Source: Gymnothorax reevesii (taxonomy: Eukaryota; Chordata; Actinopteri; Anguilliformes; Muraenidae). Taken from it: a DNA stretch of 64,000 bases. The stretch spans positions 2,746,001-2,810,000 of the forward strand of contig CM056573.1 in the NCBI GenBank assembly GCA_029721435.1, written 5' to 3'. Numbering within the stretch: the first letter of the stretch is position 1; each line of letters starts with the position of its first letter. The notes below the pieces were generated by a model. It ran no database searches, was not told the origin of the DNA, and worked only from the letters and a program-made list of their open reading frames with translations. Below, piece by piece: positions 34,474-44,358 of this stretch. Made by a program: the position numbers and the translations under genes.

Positions 34474-37400
34474 TCAAACACGGGATAAGCAATCAGCAAT
34501 TACATTGTCTGTACCCTTCACATGCTTAATTTCCAAGTCAAACTCCTGTAAAATCAAACTCCAATTCAACAATCTCCGATTCTTGTTTTTCATCTTACTC
34601 AAAAACATTAACGGATTGTGGTCAGTGTACACAATCATTGGCTTTTGTTCTGAACAAACATAAACCTCAAAGTGTTGTAAAGAAAGGACCAGAGCCAACA
34701 GCTCCTTCTCTATTGTGGAATAGTTCCTTTGGTGGCGATTGAACTTCCTGGAGAAGTATGCCACGGGATGCTCAATGTCATCAGAGTCACTTCTCTGTAG
34801 GAGCACAGATCCACAAGCTTGGTCGCTAGCATCGACCGCGATGGAGAACGGTTTGTTGAAGTCAGGAGATTTGAGCACGGGGAAGTGACACAGCAGAGAC
34901 TTCAGGCGATCGAAGACTCTCTGGCATGCATCATCCCAAGTGAACTTTACACCTTTCTTCAGTTGGTTAGTTAGACTGAGAGCAATCTCAGCAAAGTTCT
35001 TGCAGAACTTGCGGTAGTACCCGATCATTCCAAGGAAGCGGCGCAAAGCTTTTTTGTTGTCAGGAACGGGAAAGTCCATGATGGCTTGGACTTTAGCATT
35101 TATGGGTGCCACCTTACCCTGGCCTATGACGTAGCCAAGATAGGTGACAGTAGCACAACCAAAGTCACTCTTGTTCAGGTGAACAGTCAGGTTAGCCTGT
35201 GTCAGGCGCTGGAACAACGTCTCTACATCTTTTAGATGTTCTTCCCAGGAGTCACTCCATGTGATCAGGTCATCGATGTACGCACCCGTGTGTGGCAATC
35301 CGGCGATTGTAGACTGTATCATCCTTTGGAACGTGGCTGGGGCATTTTTCATGCCAAAGGGTAGGACTTCATACTGGTACAATCCAGATGGTGTGGCAAA
35401 AGCAGAGATGCTCTTGGCCCTCTCAGTTAAAGGCACACACCAATAACCCTTCAATAAATCAATCTTGGTCAGAAACTTTGCTTGCCCTACACTATCAATA
35501 CAATCATCAATCCTAGGTATTGGAAACACATCAGTTCTAGTTACAGCATTGACTTTGCGATAATCTGTACAGAATCTAGTACTTCCATCAGGTTTTGGAA
35601 CTAGCACACAGGGTGAACTCCAATCTGAGTTGGAGGGTCTGATAATATCATGTTTTAACATGTACTCAACCTCTTTCTCAGCAATCTTTCTCTTTTCAGG
35701 ATTCATCCGGTATGGATGCTGTTTTATTGGTTTGGCATCACCAACATCTACATCATGAGAGGCTATAGTAACTCTCTTTGGAACATCAGGAAACAAATCC
35801 TCATATTTCTTGATCAACCTTTCAAACTGATCTCTCTGTGAGGGTTCTAAGTGCTGGAGTTTTACATCAAGATTTTGCAACACTTCAGAATTTGACAATT
35901 TACATGAAAGAACTTCAGCTTTAATTCTTGGTTCATCATCTTGAAACTCCCCCTCATCTTCACACGTTTCGACCATTGGAGAATCTGAAGTGACAGCTGC
36001 AACCCTAGCATTTCTGTCATGATAAGGCTTTAGCATGTTAATATGACACAATTGTTTTAGTTTTCTCCTATCTGGAGTCTTCACAATGTAATTGAGATCA
36101 TTGAGTTTTGTCAGAATTTCATAAGGACCATGAAATCTAGCCTGCAATGGATTGGACTGCAAGGGAAACAACACAAGGACCTTGTCTCCTGGTTTAAACT
36201 CACGGCTTCTAGCCTTATGATCATACCAAGTTTTCATTTTTCCCTGACTTGATTTCAAGTTATCTTTGGCAAGGTCACAAGCTGCACGCAATCTTTCCTT
36301 GAACTTGCTAACATAGTCTAACAGACTGATTTGCGGCTCTTCCTCTTGCCATTGTTCACTCAATAATAGCAAAGGTCCTCTCACTTCATGACCAAACACT
36401 AGCTCAAATGGACTGAATCCAGTAGACTCCTGCACTGCTTCTCTAGCTGCAAACAACAGCAAATGAACCCCTTCATCCCAGTCTCTCTCATGGTCATAAC
36501 AATAAGTCCTCATCATTGTCTTGAGAGTGGAATGAAACCGCTCTAAGGCACCCTGACTTTCTGGATGATAGGCACTAGAAAGAATCTGTTTTGCACCTAG
36601 TTCATACACAACCTGCTGAAACAATCCTGAAGTGAAATTGCTACCTTGGTCTGACTGAATTTCCCTGGGAAGACCAAACAACGTGAAGAACTTTATCAAA
36701 GCCTTCGAGATTGCAGTTGCCTTGATGTTACGTAGAGGTATGGCTTCGGGGAATCTGGTAGATGCACACATGATTGTCAACAAATACTGATTTCCAGATC
36801 TAGTCTTGGGTAATGGACCAACGCAATCAACAATGACCCTAGAGAATGGCTCCCCAAATGCTGGGATAGGCTGCAATGGAGCTACAGGTGAGTCTAACTG
36901 GTGTTTTCCAACTACCTGACAAGTGTGACAGGTTTTGCAAAAGTTGGAAACGTCTTTCCGAAGCCCAGGCCAAAAGAAGTGTTTCATGATCTTATCAACA
37001 GTCTTGTTAACACCAAGATGACCTCCTAAAGGTAGACTATGAGCCATTGTTAAGATCTCATTCCTGTAGACCTTCGGAACAACAATTTGCCTGACCACTG
37101 CCCAATCTGCATTGGCAGGGATATCAGGAGGGCGCCACTTCCGCATCAACACACCATCCTTGAGATAATACCCAACTGGAACTGCGTCTATTTCTTTATC
37201 AGGAAGGGCTCTCCTCTTTAGTACACAAATTTCAGGATCATTAGTTTGCTCCTCAATCAACCGCTTTCTGGACAGAGACAAGTCTCCAGACACATCAGAA
37301 TCACCAGACCCATCCGGCTGGCTGAATAGAGAACTGATAAAAGTATCTGTTAAGTCCTCAAACGGAGAAACCATAGTAGGCCAATCAGAGTCATGAGGCG

Positions 37401-39225
37401 AACCACCTGAGTCCTGACTATTCAATGTACTGGACGGCACCACAACATCATCTTCTTTAGCCTTCTTGGCCATAGCACGAGTCACTGCGCAAGAAGGATA
37501 CAGAGATGGGTCCTCATCCCCATTTTCAGTGCTCGGCTGTGAAGTAAGATGTACAGGGGGAACTACTTTGCCCCCAGCCAGGTCATTGCCTAGCAACAGA
37601 GAAACACCTTTGATAGGTAGACTTGACATAAGTCCCACCTTTACCTGTCCTGTAACTAAATCTGACTTCAAGAATATAGAGCGCAGGGGTACAGATACAG
37701 TCCTCCCTTCAATACCTTGTACAAGTATGAAATCCCCTGAAGCGGTCTCATCACGTAACTCCAAGGAGTCCATCAACAAAAGTGACTGAGAAGCTCCGGT
37801 ATCCCTTAGGATATATATGGGGACAGGAGTAGTATGCTCATTCAGAGCCACAAATCCCTCTGACACAAATGGAAGAAATTCCTCCCTCACAAAGTCAGCT
37901 GTATTAGGCTTTTTAGCCCCACAAGAAGCAGGCAATTTAGCAGATTGGTTATCTACTACAGGGGTTTCTAACCTTGTTTTCACAAAGGCATTTGGTTTGG
38001 CATCCTTTTCTTTTTCTTTCTTAGCTTTAAGGAACCAACAGTTAGTTGTAACATGACCAGATTTCTTGCAATAACTGCAAACTATACCACTTTTGTCACT
38101 GTCAGCTTTCACACTTTGATCAGACCTGTTACTGGATTTCTGAGCATCATCACCAGATTCGTCTTTGTCTTTGGGTGAGGAATCTTGGGTATCACCGTAA
38201 CCCTTTTTCTGAAATTGGGACCATTTATTGTTACTGCTAGACTGAAATTTGGACTTATGAGTGAGAACATATTCATCTGCAAATTTGGCAGCTGATTGCA
38301 AGTTCAGTGCTTGCTTCTCATTAAGGTAGGTCTTAACATCATCCTTAACACAGTTCTTGAATTCTTCAACTAACACCATCTCTTTTAGTGAGTTGAAATC
38401 ATCCTTGACCTCCATAGAAGTACACCAGCGCTCAAAGCAAACCTGCTTTTCATTAGCAAATTCAACATAAGTCTGATTTTCAGATTTCTTCAGACCTCTG
38501 AATTTCTGTCGGTAAGCCTCTGGAACCAACTCATAAGCTCTCATAATAACCTTTTTGACAACCTCATAATCAGAGGAATCATCTGCAGACAAAGCCGAAT
38601 AGGCTTGTTGAGCTTTACCCTTGAGGACAGTTTGCAACATCAGAGGCCAGTGTTCCTTTGGCCACTGGCAACTCTTTGCTACCTTTTCAAAACACTGGAA
38701 ATAGTTGTCAACATCCTTTTCCGAAAATGGAGGCACCAGTTTTACCTCCTGGCTAGCCCGAAATTTATTTTCAGTTTGAATTTTTATTTTTAGTTGCTCC
38801 ATTTGGAGTCTTTCTTCTCTATCGAATTTCTCTAATTCAAAATCTCTCTGTCTTGCAAATTTTTCTAACTCAAATTCTCTTTGTTTTTCTTCTCTTGCTA
38901 ATTTTTCTAACTCAAACTGCCTTTGTTTTTCGTTTTCTTCCCTCTCAAATTCCCTTTCTTTTTCTCTTTCCTCCCTTTCAATCTCTAGCATTTTTAATTT
39001 AAGTTCCATTTCTATATTTGGATTTTCCACTGGAAACTGTTCCAGATCTCCTGGTGCAAACACATTTTCATCAATGTAATATTCAACTATCTCTCTAGCC
39101 AGTCTTGCTTTTCGCATGGCTGGTTTTACCTCTGTCAACTCCAACTGTCTGCAAATTTCTAGCAGTTCTGTCTTTTTAAAAGACTTCAAAACCCCTACGG
39201 TTGGTGATGCCAAGAAATCATCCAT
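34474..39225 (-). CDS. gag-pol: Intact Gag-PR-IN-RT-RNaseH polyprotein, Gmr1-like
   Basis: 1583 codons without a stop. The ATG at 39225 has a strong context (GCAATGG); a further upstream in-frame GTG is less likely. Order by residue: N-terminal helical domain 1-60; charged coiled coil 70-155 (repeated EREE/FELEK); capsid domain ~165-325, whose second half resembles SCAN domains; CCHC knuckle C383-C396; protease D475-T-G-A; integrase zinc module ~729-769 and core D800, D859, E895 (35 residues between the last two); GPY module ~1032; RT D1256 and YIDD 1316-1319; RNase H D1465, E1508, D1535, D1578. All these catalytic residues are present. It drives copying of the element: Gag forms particles, protease cleaves, RT/RNase H make cDNA and integrase inserts it. 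Gag and Pol share one frame, so another way of setting their ratio is implied. No env. Confidence 0.95.
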   Translation of the reverse strand: MDDFLASPTVGVLKSFKKTELLEICRQLELTEVKPAMRKARLAREIVEYYIDENVFAPGDLEQFPVENPNIEMELKLKMLEIEREEREKEREFEREENEKQRQFELEKLAREEKQREFELEKFARQRDFELEKFDREERLQMEQLKIKIQTENKFRASQEVKLVPPFSEKDVDNYFQCFEKVAKSCQWPKEHWPLMLQTVLKGKAQQAYSALSADDSSDYEVVKKVIMRAYELVPEAYRQKFRGLKKSENQTYVEFANEKQVCFERWCTSMEVKDDFNSLKEMVLVEEFKNCVKDDVKTYLNEKQALNLQSAAKFADEYVLTHKSKFQSSSNNKWSQFQKKGYGDTQDSSPKDKDESGDDAQKSSNRSDQSVKADSDKSGIVCSYCKKSGHVTTNCWFLKAKKEKEKDAKPNAFVKTRLETPVVDNQSAKLPASCGAKKPNTADFVREEFLPFVSEGFVALNEHTTPVPIYILRDTGASQSLLLMDSLELRDETASGDFILVQGIEGRTVSVPLRSIFLKSDLVTGQVKVGLMSSLPIKGVSLLLGNDLAGGKVVPPVHLTSQPSTENGDEDPSLYPSCAVTRAMAKKAKEDDVVVPSSTLNSQDSGGSPHDSDWPTMVSPFEDLTDTFISSLFSQPDGSGDSDVSGDLSLSRKRLIEEQTNDPEICVLKRRALPDKEIDAVPVGYYLKDGVLMRKWRPPDIPANADWAVVRQIVVPKVYRNEILTMAHSLPLGGHLGVNKTVDKIMKHFFWPGLRKDVSNFCKTCHTCQVVGKHQLDSPVAPLQPIPAFGEPFSRVIVDCVGPLPKTRSGNQYLLTIMCASTRFPEAIPLRNIKATAISKALIKFFTLFGLPREIQSDQGSNFTSGLFQQVVYELGAKQILSSAYHPESQGALERFHSTLKTMMRTYCYDHERDWDEGVHLLLFAAREAVQESTGFSPFELVFGHEVRGPLLLLSEQWQEEEPQISLLDYVSKFKERLRAACDLAKDNLKSSQGKMKTWYDHKARSREFKPGDKVLVLFPLQSNPLQARFHGPYEILTKLNDLNYIVKTPDRRKLKQLCHINMLKPYHDRNARVAAVTSDSPMVETCEDEGEFQDDEPRIKAEVLSCKLSNSEVLQNLDVKLQHLEPSQRDQFERLIKKYEDLFPDVPKRVTIASHDVDVGDAKPIKQHPYRMNPEKRKIAEKEVEYMLKHDIIRPSNSDWSSPCVLVPKPDGSTRFCTDYRKVNAVTRTDVFPIPRIDDCIDSVGQAKFLTKIDLLKGYWCVPLTERAKSISAFATPSGLYQYEVLPFGMKNAPATFQRMIQSTIAGLPHTGAYIDDLITWSDSWEEHLKDVETLFQRLTQANLTVHLNKSDFGCATVTYLGYVIGQGKVAPINAKVQAIMDFPVPDNKKALRRFLGMIGYYRKFCKNFAEIALSLTNQLKKGVKFTWDDACQRVFDRLKSLLCHFPVLKSPDFNKPFSIAVDASDQACGSVLLQRSDSDDIEHPVAYFSRKFNRHQRNYSTIEKELLALVLSLQHFEVYVCSEQKPMIVYTDHNPLMFLSKMKNKNRRLLNWSLILQEFDLEIKHVKGTDNVIADCLSRV

Positions 39226-39317
39226 TGCTGTTGTCAATATATATCTAGGAAAATTCACAAAAACAATTTCACAATTTGGAATGTTAGATTTTCAATAAAT
39301 TACTCACACAATGGTCT

Positions 39318-39335
39318 ATCCCGGACGAGCCCCCA
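39318..39335 (-). other. Primer binding site, tRNA-Pro type
   Basis: Minus strand TGGGGGCTCGTCCGGGAT, 18 nt, three nt after the 5' LTR. It equals the well-known tRNA-Pro primer site of murine gammaretroviruses and is complementary to the vertebrate tRNA-Pro 3' end. Confidence 0.92.
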
Positions 39336-39338
39336 ATT

Positions 39339-39846
39339 TGTTATGGCCCCAATTTGTTATTACATTTATAACACAACAGCAACAGCAAGGGACGACAAAC
39401 ACAGTTTCAACAACTAAAACACATTTAATTTTTAACAAAGACCAAGACTAATAACAACCTACAACTAAAGACCAAGATTGATAAATAAGAAAAAAACAGA
39501 AATAATTACAGTCCCTTCTTGGTGGGGTGGCTTGGTGATGTCCTGGATGAAGAAAATGCTCAAACACAGGCAAAGAAATCCACAAAAGAAACTACACAGG
39601 TCTTGAACAGAAATGACAGGTCTGGTCACACGTATCCTTCTTCTTGCAATTTCTCCTACTCCTTTACTGTCTCAATTCTTTTCCTTATATACTCTCTTTC
39701 AGACCCCACCCACATTTAGACCTCTTTTTTTTAACTTTCTGAGACTTGCCCCAGACATGTTCAGGACATGTCTAAACATGACTCCAGTCTGAGCTTTACA
39801 AAAAAAAGGTAAATACTGCCATCTAGTGGCCTATATTCACATTACA
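39339..39846 (-). mobile_element. 5' LTR of the Gmr1-like element
   Basis: 508 bp, the promoter LTR for the minus-strand element, with TATATAA at 39685-39691. Differs from the 3' LTR at one position by eye (G at 39526 versus C at 34026). Confidence 0.95.
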
Positions 39847-39850
39847 CAGG

Positions 39851-40150
39851 GCACAGGGTGTGAGGGTGGGGCTCAGCAAAAGTTTGGCGAACCAGGATCA
39901 AAAGAAAGAATGGGGAATTCTGGATAATGGATGATTTATACATTTATGCTGGCATGTTTTTTTTCTTCGTCTTCTCAACATGGCAAAACTGCTACAGCAA
40001 TGTGGTTTTATACAGCACTGATCTAGAACAACAATACAAAGTCATTTTGAGGAAATTGGATAAAGTTTCAATTGCGCAGGGTACCGAAAATTTTGACCGA
40101 ACGATGGTGTGTATCTGGCTCAGAGCACCGCTCGAAATTGTCGCAGATGC
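39851..40150. other. Non-coding flank, nothing recognised
   Basis: Unique-looking DNA between the Gmr1-like element and a GC-rich patch. Confidence 0.45.
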
Positions 40151-40260
40151 GCTGTCCGCGGTCCTGAATCCGGTGCTGCTGCAGCGCGGGTCTCAATCCC
40201 GGCCGCTGTCCGCGGTCCTGAAAGGCAAAGTCGGCAAAGGAGGACCGCGGTCCGTGGCAA
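40151..40260. repeat. GC-rich patch with 18-bp direct repeat
   Basis: GCTGTCCGCGGTCCTGAA occurs at 40151-40168 and 40205-40222. The palindrome GGACCGCGGTCC follows at about 40242. CpG-rich against an AT-rich background. No gene is evident. Confidence 0.6.
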
Positions 40261-41394
40261 AAAAATGCAATTAAAACCGCGTGAGGAACGTGGCTTCGCC
40301 TCCTACTCACAATCCTTTGCTATTTAACGGGTTGTGGGTTTTATCCCGGTGCTGCTTACTCCTCAGTGTCCTCTCTTTCCTTTTCACCGGTCCCGTTGGT
40401 TATTACTTTTCTGTTTTGTATGCTGGCTCGGATTCTGGTGGATAAAAACGCTTGTCCCGTTTTTCTGCCTAAGAGAAATACAATAAGTAGAGTGCACTTC
40501 TGATGTAGATGGCCAACAGAGAAGGGGTCAGTTTGATAGTAGTGTTTACAAACAGCAGTGATGAGCTCCTCTCACTATACCTTCAGACAATGACATTGAA
40601 CAGCGTTCGTGTGCCATAGTTTTTTTTTCACCTCTTTGTTTGTGGCAGCCATAGTCATTGTTGACTTGTGCTGTTCAGATTTTGTTCCTGCTAGATACCT
40701 CAGTACTAAAATGGAAAAAGGCTTGCATATTCACTTAATGCTCCAAAATAGCCTAATTTCCCATTTTAATTATTTGCTTGTTGGAGCTTTAAGTGAATGT
40801 CCAAGCCCTTTTGCTTTTGTGAGTCATATTTCTCCATAATCTGTTATTCCTCTGTGGTGAAATAGATTGGTCTTTGCCAGGTTTATTTTGTTTGGCTGAT
40901 AGCAGCACATGGTATGTGCATAAGACTGATCCCATATAACCTGTACATAACCAGTATGGTGAACACACTTAATGCTGGTGACATTTGTGTGATTTAGTGA
41001 CGCAGAGAGTTAGTTGATAGCCTGGGTACGGTAAATGGGGTCACATCTCCGACCTGTGCGCCATCGGACGGTACCCAGGGCACAATTCAATGTATAGAAA
41101 TGCACCTCAGTTCCAGGAATGTCTGTTGAGTTGTACCCCAGTTTCATATATCAAATTGCACCCTGGGTACCGCTCAATGGTGCCAAGGTCAAACATGACC
41201 CTTAAAGCCTAAGTATGTTAAACAAGTTTTATACAAAAGAAAAAAAAAATAAACATTTTTGATTTAAAGGTAATATGTCCCATTAATATTATTTCACAAA
41301 TGGCATGTCATACCCCACCCCTTGCAGTGATTTAATTTGGTTTTGTTTGTGACTATTATTGTTTTGGTGTCCTGAGCTCCTCAGTAAAATTGTG

Positions 41395-41399
<5 letters not shown>
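40261..41399. other. Non-coding stretch, nothing recognised
   Basis: CTGGGTAC-type words recur at 41024, 41072 (inverted) and 41162, but no clear element could be bounded. Confidence 0.45.
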
Positions 41400-41437
<38 letters not shown>

Positions 41438-41510
41438 CGTGCGTGTGTGCGTGTGTGTGCGTGCGTGCGTGGGTGTGTGTGTGTGCGTGTGTGCGCGCGT
41501 GTGTGTCCAC
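41400..41510. repeat. (GT)n microsatellite with GC variants
   Basis: About 110 bp of GT with GCGT interruptions. Confidence 0.95.
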
Positions 41511-42104
41511 ATGTGACAGATTGTTTGATTGATTGTTGAGTGGGCGTTTATGAGTCTCCTTAGTATGGCACCTTCGTATTTGAATTGTCAGGCACAATGC
41601 TTTGCGGCTGGTGTGCAGTGATCAGCTGCCCATCGCTCAGATGCTCACGCATCACACATTAACCGGGGCTGTTTAATTGGGAGGCGACAAAACAGGTGCA
41701 TGTTAGTGTCAATTAACACTTACAAACAACAGGAACAAGTCACGTAATGTTATTCTTGACTCAATATCTAGCCTGACATATAAAACCTGGGCAAACAGTT
41801 GAAATATTCAGTTTTCTGGTAGAAGATTCCTCTCCTCCTCTATAAGAGACCTTAACAGTTTCTCCGAAGAAATTATAGTGGTTGTGTGGCTACTAATGAC
41901 ACGATCATGGATAGAAGGCTGTGTGGACGCAAAATAGCGTGAATACATTGATTCTGATTTCTTCTATTCTTGCTAATTTATCGATTTTAAATATTTCAAA
42001 TCATTAAACTACTTTAAATAAAGACAACATGAGTGATACAACTTGCAGCTTTTTACATTTTTTTAAATGTTTTCCAAAAAGTTCAACTTAAGCCTCATTA
42101 AAAC
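41511..42104. other. Non-coding stretch, nothing recognised
   Basis: No supported gene or repeat. Confidence 0.5.
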
Positions 42105-42525
42105 GTTTTTGATGGGCTTTTGTGTTCTGCAGCTCTCTCATGGATGTCGTTTTTGCCGAGTCTCTTTCTCAGTGTGAAACCATGAACACTGACCCGCGGA
42201 GAGTGTGACCTGAGGTTCTTCAGATGTTAGTTTGGGTTTCGCTGTGACCCCCTGGATGAGTTTTTGGTGTGTCGTGGAGCAGTTTTGGTCGGCTGCGAGG
42301 AAGGTTCACAGCTACTCCAGGTGCTGTCCATTTGTAAATAACGGCTCTCACTCTGGTTGGCTGGAGTCCCAGAGCCTTAGAAATGGCTCTGTAAGCCTCT
42401 CCAGAGTGACAGGTGTCAACAACTTTGTTTCTCAGCTGTTGTTGGTCATGTGTCATGCGCTGGTTCTGTCCTGCTTCGCACAGCCACACCTCACAGCTCA
42501 GGTCAGTGATGTTCAGATTCAATAG
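42105..42525 (-). pseudogene. Tc1-like transposase N-terminal relic
   Basis: Minus-strand translation includes QQLRNKVVDTCHSGEAYRAI followed by SKALGLQPTRVRAVIYKW and VNLPRSRPK. This is the paired-like DNA-binding domain of a common fish Tc1 transposase (family pattern KAISKALGL...VRAIIHKW...VNLPRSGRP). A stretch with stops after ~42235 still resembles the next part (KTHPGGHSETQTNI onward). Catalytic domain absent. Flanking DNA to about 42800 may hold more of this element's ends. Confidence 0.7.
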
Positions 42526-42530
42526 GGCTG

Positions 42531-43104
42531 CCAGTAATCATGCCTAAGTGTGTCTAGTAAAATTGAATCAAATATTTAAGGGATTTTTTAATTGTTTGAT
42601 CTAGTAACTTAGGGGGCAAATACTTTTTACACATAGGACCAGGTGCCATTAGATAGCTTTTTTTCCTCCAGGAAATTAAATCATCATTTTAAACATGCAT
42701 TTTCAGTTTGCTTGGGTTATTATTAAAATGAGTCTGGTGATCTTTAAGACACGACTGATATGGAAAAAAAAAAGAAATTGGTCAGGAGGCAAAGATTTTT
42801 TTCTCACAGGAATGTGTTAAACGAACTGTATTAGTAACCTAAGCGTAACCCCTGTAACTCAAATTGGAGGTTGTAATTTTGGTAACTCCAGCGCAATGTG
42901 CACAACACATTACACACCACATTACAACAAGCCTGTGCCAGCTGCCCTAGAGCAGGTTTCACCCGACAATCACACAGCTCACACAGTTCTGTCAGTTAAG
43001 TATCATTTACTGTTATTCTTGTGAATAACCTGGAATTTAAACATAAAAAGAACAGATACTCTGGCATTAGTGTTTGGTTGAAGTATAACCAGGCATTGAT
43101 CTGG
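42531..43104. other. Non-coding stretch, possibly Tc1 flank
   Basis: AGGGGGCAAATACTTTTTACACA at 42612 onward resembles the terminal part of common fish Tc1 relics. No gene. Confidence 0.4.
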
Positions 43105-43288
43105 CGAGACGCAGAAACAGGTGCTACAGTGACGACCTTTTAGCCAAACGGTTTTGAGTAATGAGGGCTTGTTAACACGTGTAAGGAGATCCTGCGGAGC
43201 TGTGTGTCGGAACATCTTTAATCCATCACATTAGGGTGACATGAATGACTTTGATAACCTGCAGCATCCTGCACACTTGGGCAACAGA
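43105..43288 (+). repeat. Copy A of a ~190-bp direct duplication
   Basis: Shares GAGACGCAGAAA, GTGACGACCTTTTAGCCAAA, GTTTTGAGTAATGAGGGCTT and CATCTTTAATCCATCA with copy B at 45208-45399, in the same order and orientation. Not a family I recognise. Confidence 0.75.
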
Positions 43289-43385
43289 ACAGATCGTGGC
43301 AAAGATGAGGATTCCATTATATAATAAAACCTTTTGATTTACAGGAATTTTCCCTGATGAATAAATATGACTTTATTGCTGTTAA

Positions 43386-43388
<3 letters not shown>

Positions 43389-43421
<33 letters not shown>

Positions 43422-43432
43422 TATTATTATTA
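43389..43432. repeat. (ATT)n microsatellite
   Basis: About 44 bp of TTA repeats with one ACTA interruption. Confidence 0.95.
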
Positions 43433-44335
43433 GTGCATTGCCATTTCTAAACACACAAACTATGAGCCTTTTTCATCAAGCATTTTTTTTTGCTCAGGGG
43501 TTGGAAGCACTGCATCAGTTTCATGATCGTTTACATTGTTTAAATGAAATAATTGGAAGCAATGGATTTGCATAAAGACATTTCAAATGATCTTATAATT
43601 TAAAGGATAATGAAACACAAACATAAGATTCCAACCCCTTCGTAAACAAAAGCATGAGAAGTTCAGAGTCATATCGGTTTTTACTAGAGGTGAAACGCAC
43701 CATAACGCATGTGAATTTGATAAACCTCCCTGCACAAGGACTTCAATCCCACGCGAGAGTCTCTTACACATGCGCTGATTGATTAGTTGCTGACTACAGC
43801 AGGGGAACGTACATATGCCACTAAAACTCACGCAGAAGGCATGAGAGTTGACAGGTGTGCGTTATTAATGAAAAATGGCCTCACCTGATAATGTTGAGAG
43901 TTTTCGAAGTTTCTGTATTGGTAATTTAAATGAATAAAAAATCACTTCCTTGATGGCACGTTCAATTCACACACATTTTGGTTCGCAGCATCTTCAGACA
44001 AACATCTTAAAATAACCAATAAGCAAAGTTGCAGGTTAAACCAGATGCTGCAGTAAGGAAATTAGTCTTAAATGAATTTGATGACGCAGATGGAGCTAAC
44101 AGTCAGTAAAACCATGTCTGCTTTTAAACTGTCTTCAGAAAAATGATTTTTCTAAAAATGTAAATGGTAGCTGAATTCCATTCTGAAGTTCTCCCCATCA
44201 AGGAAAAATAAAACCTAATCACAACAGAAAGTACATTTTCCTTCCAACCAAGCGAACATAAGAATAAACACATCATCTCTCTCCTCATTCTTCTCCATTA
44301 TAATAGGCCTGCAGCCTTCTTTTCTGCTTACAGGT
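43433..44335. other. Non-coding stretch, nothing recognised
   Basis: No supported gene or repeat. Confidence 0.5.
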
Positions 44336-44358
44336 ATCATCATCATCATCATCATCAT
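44336..44358. repeat. (ATC)n microsatellite
   Basis: About seven ATC units. Confidence 0.9.

Larger units (their letters stand above)
33839..39846 (-). mobile_element. Complete Gmr1-like Ty3/gypsy retrotransposon
   Basis: 6008-bp minus-strand element bounded by two 508-bp LTRs exactly 5500 bp apart. A 4-bp duplication CAGG flanks it (33835-33838, 39847-39850). It has a tRNA-Pro-type primer site, a purine-rich tract before the 3' LTR, and one gag-pol frame without interruption. In that frame integrase precedes reverse transcriptase. This order defines the Gmr1-like clade first described from Atlantic cod. No env frame is present. By eye the LTRs differ at one position (34026 versus 39526), so the insertion is recent. 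Confidence 0.95.

Noticed and set aside
37466..38056. Plus-strand frames inside the Gmr1-like gag-pol
   Set aside because: Shadows of the minus-strand polyprotein.
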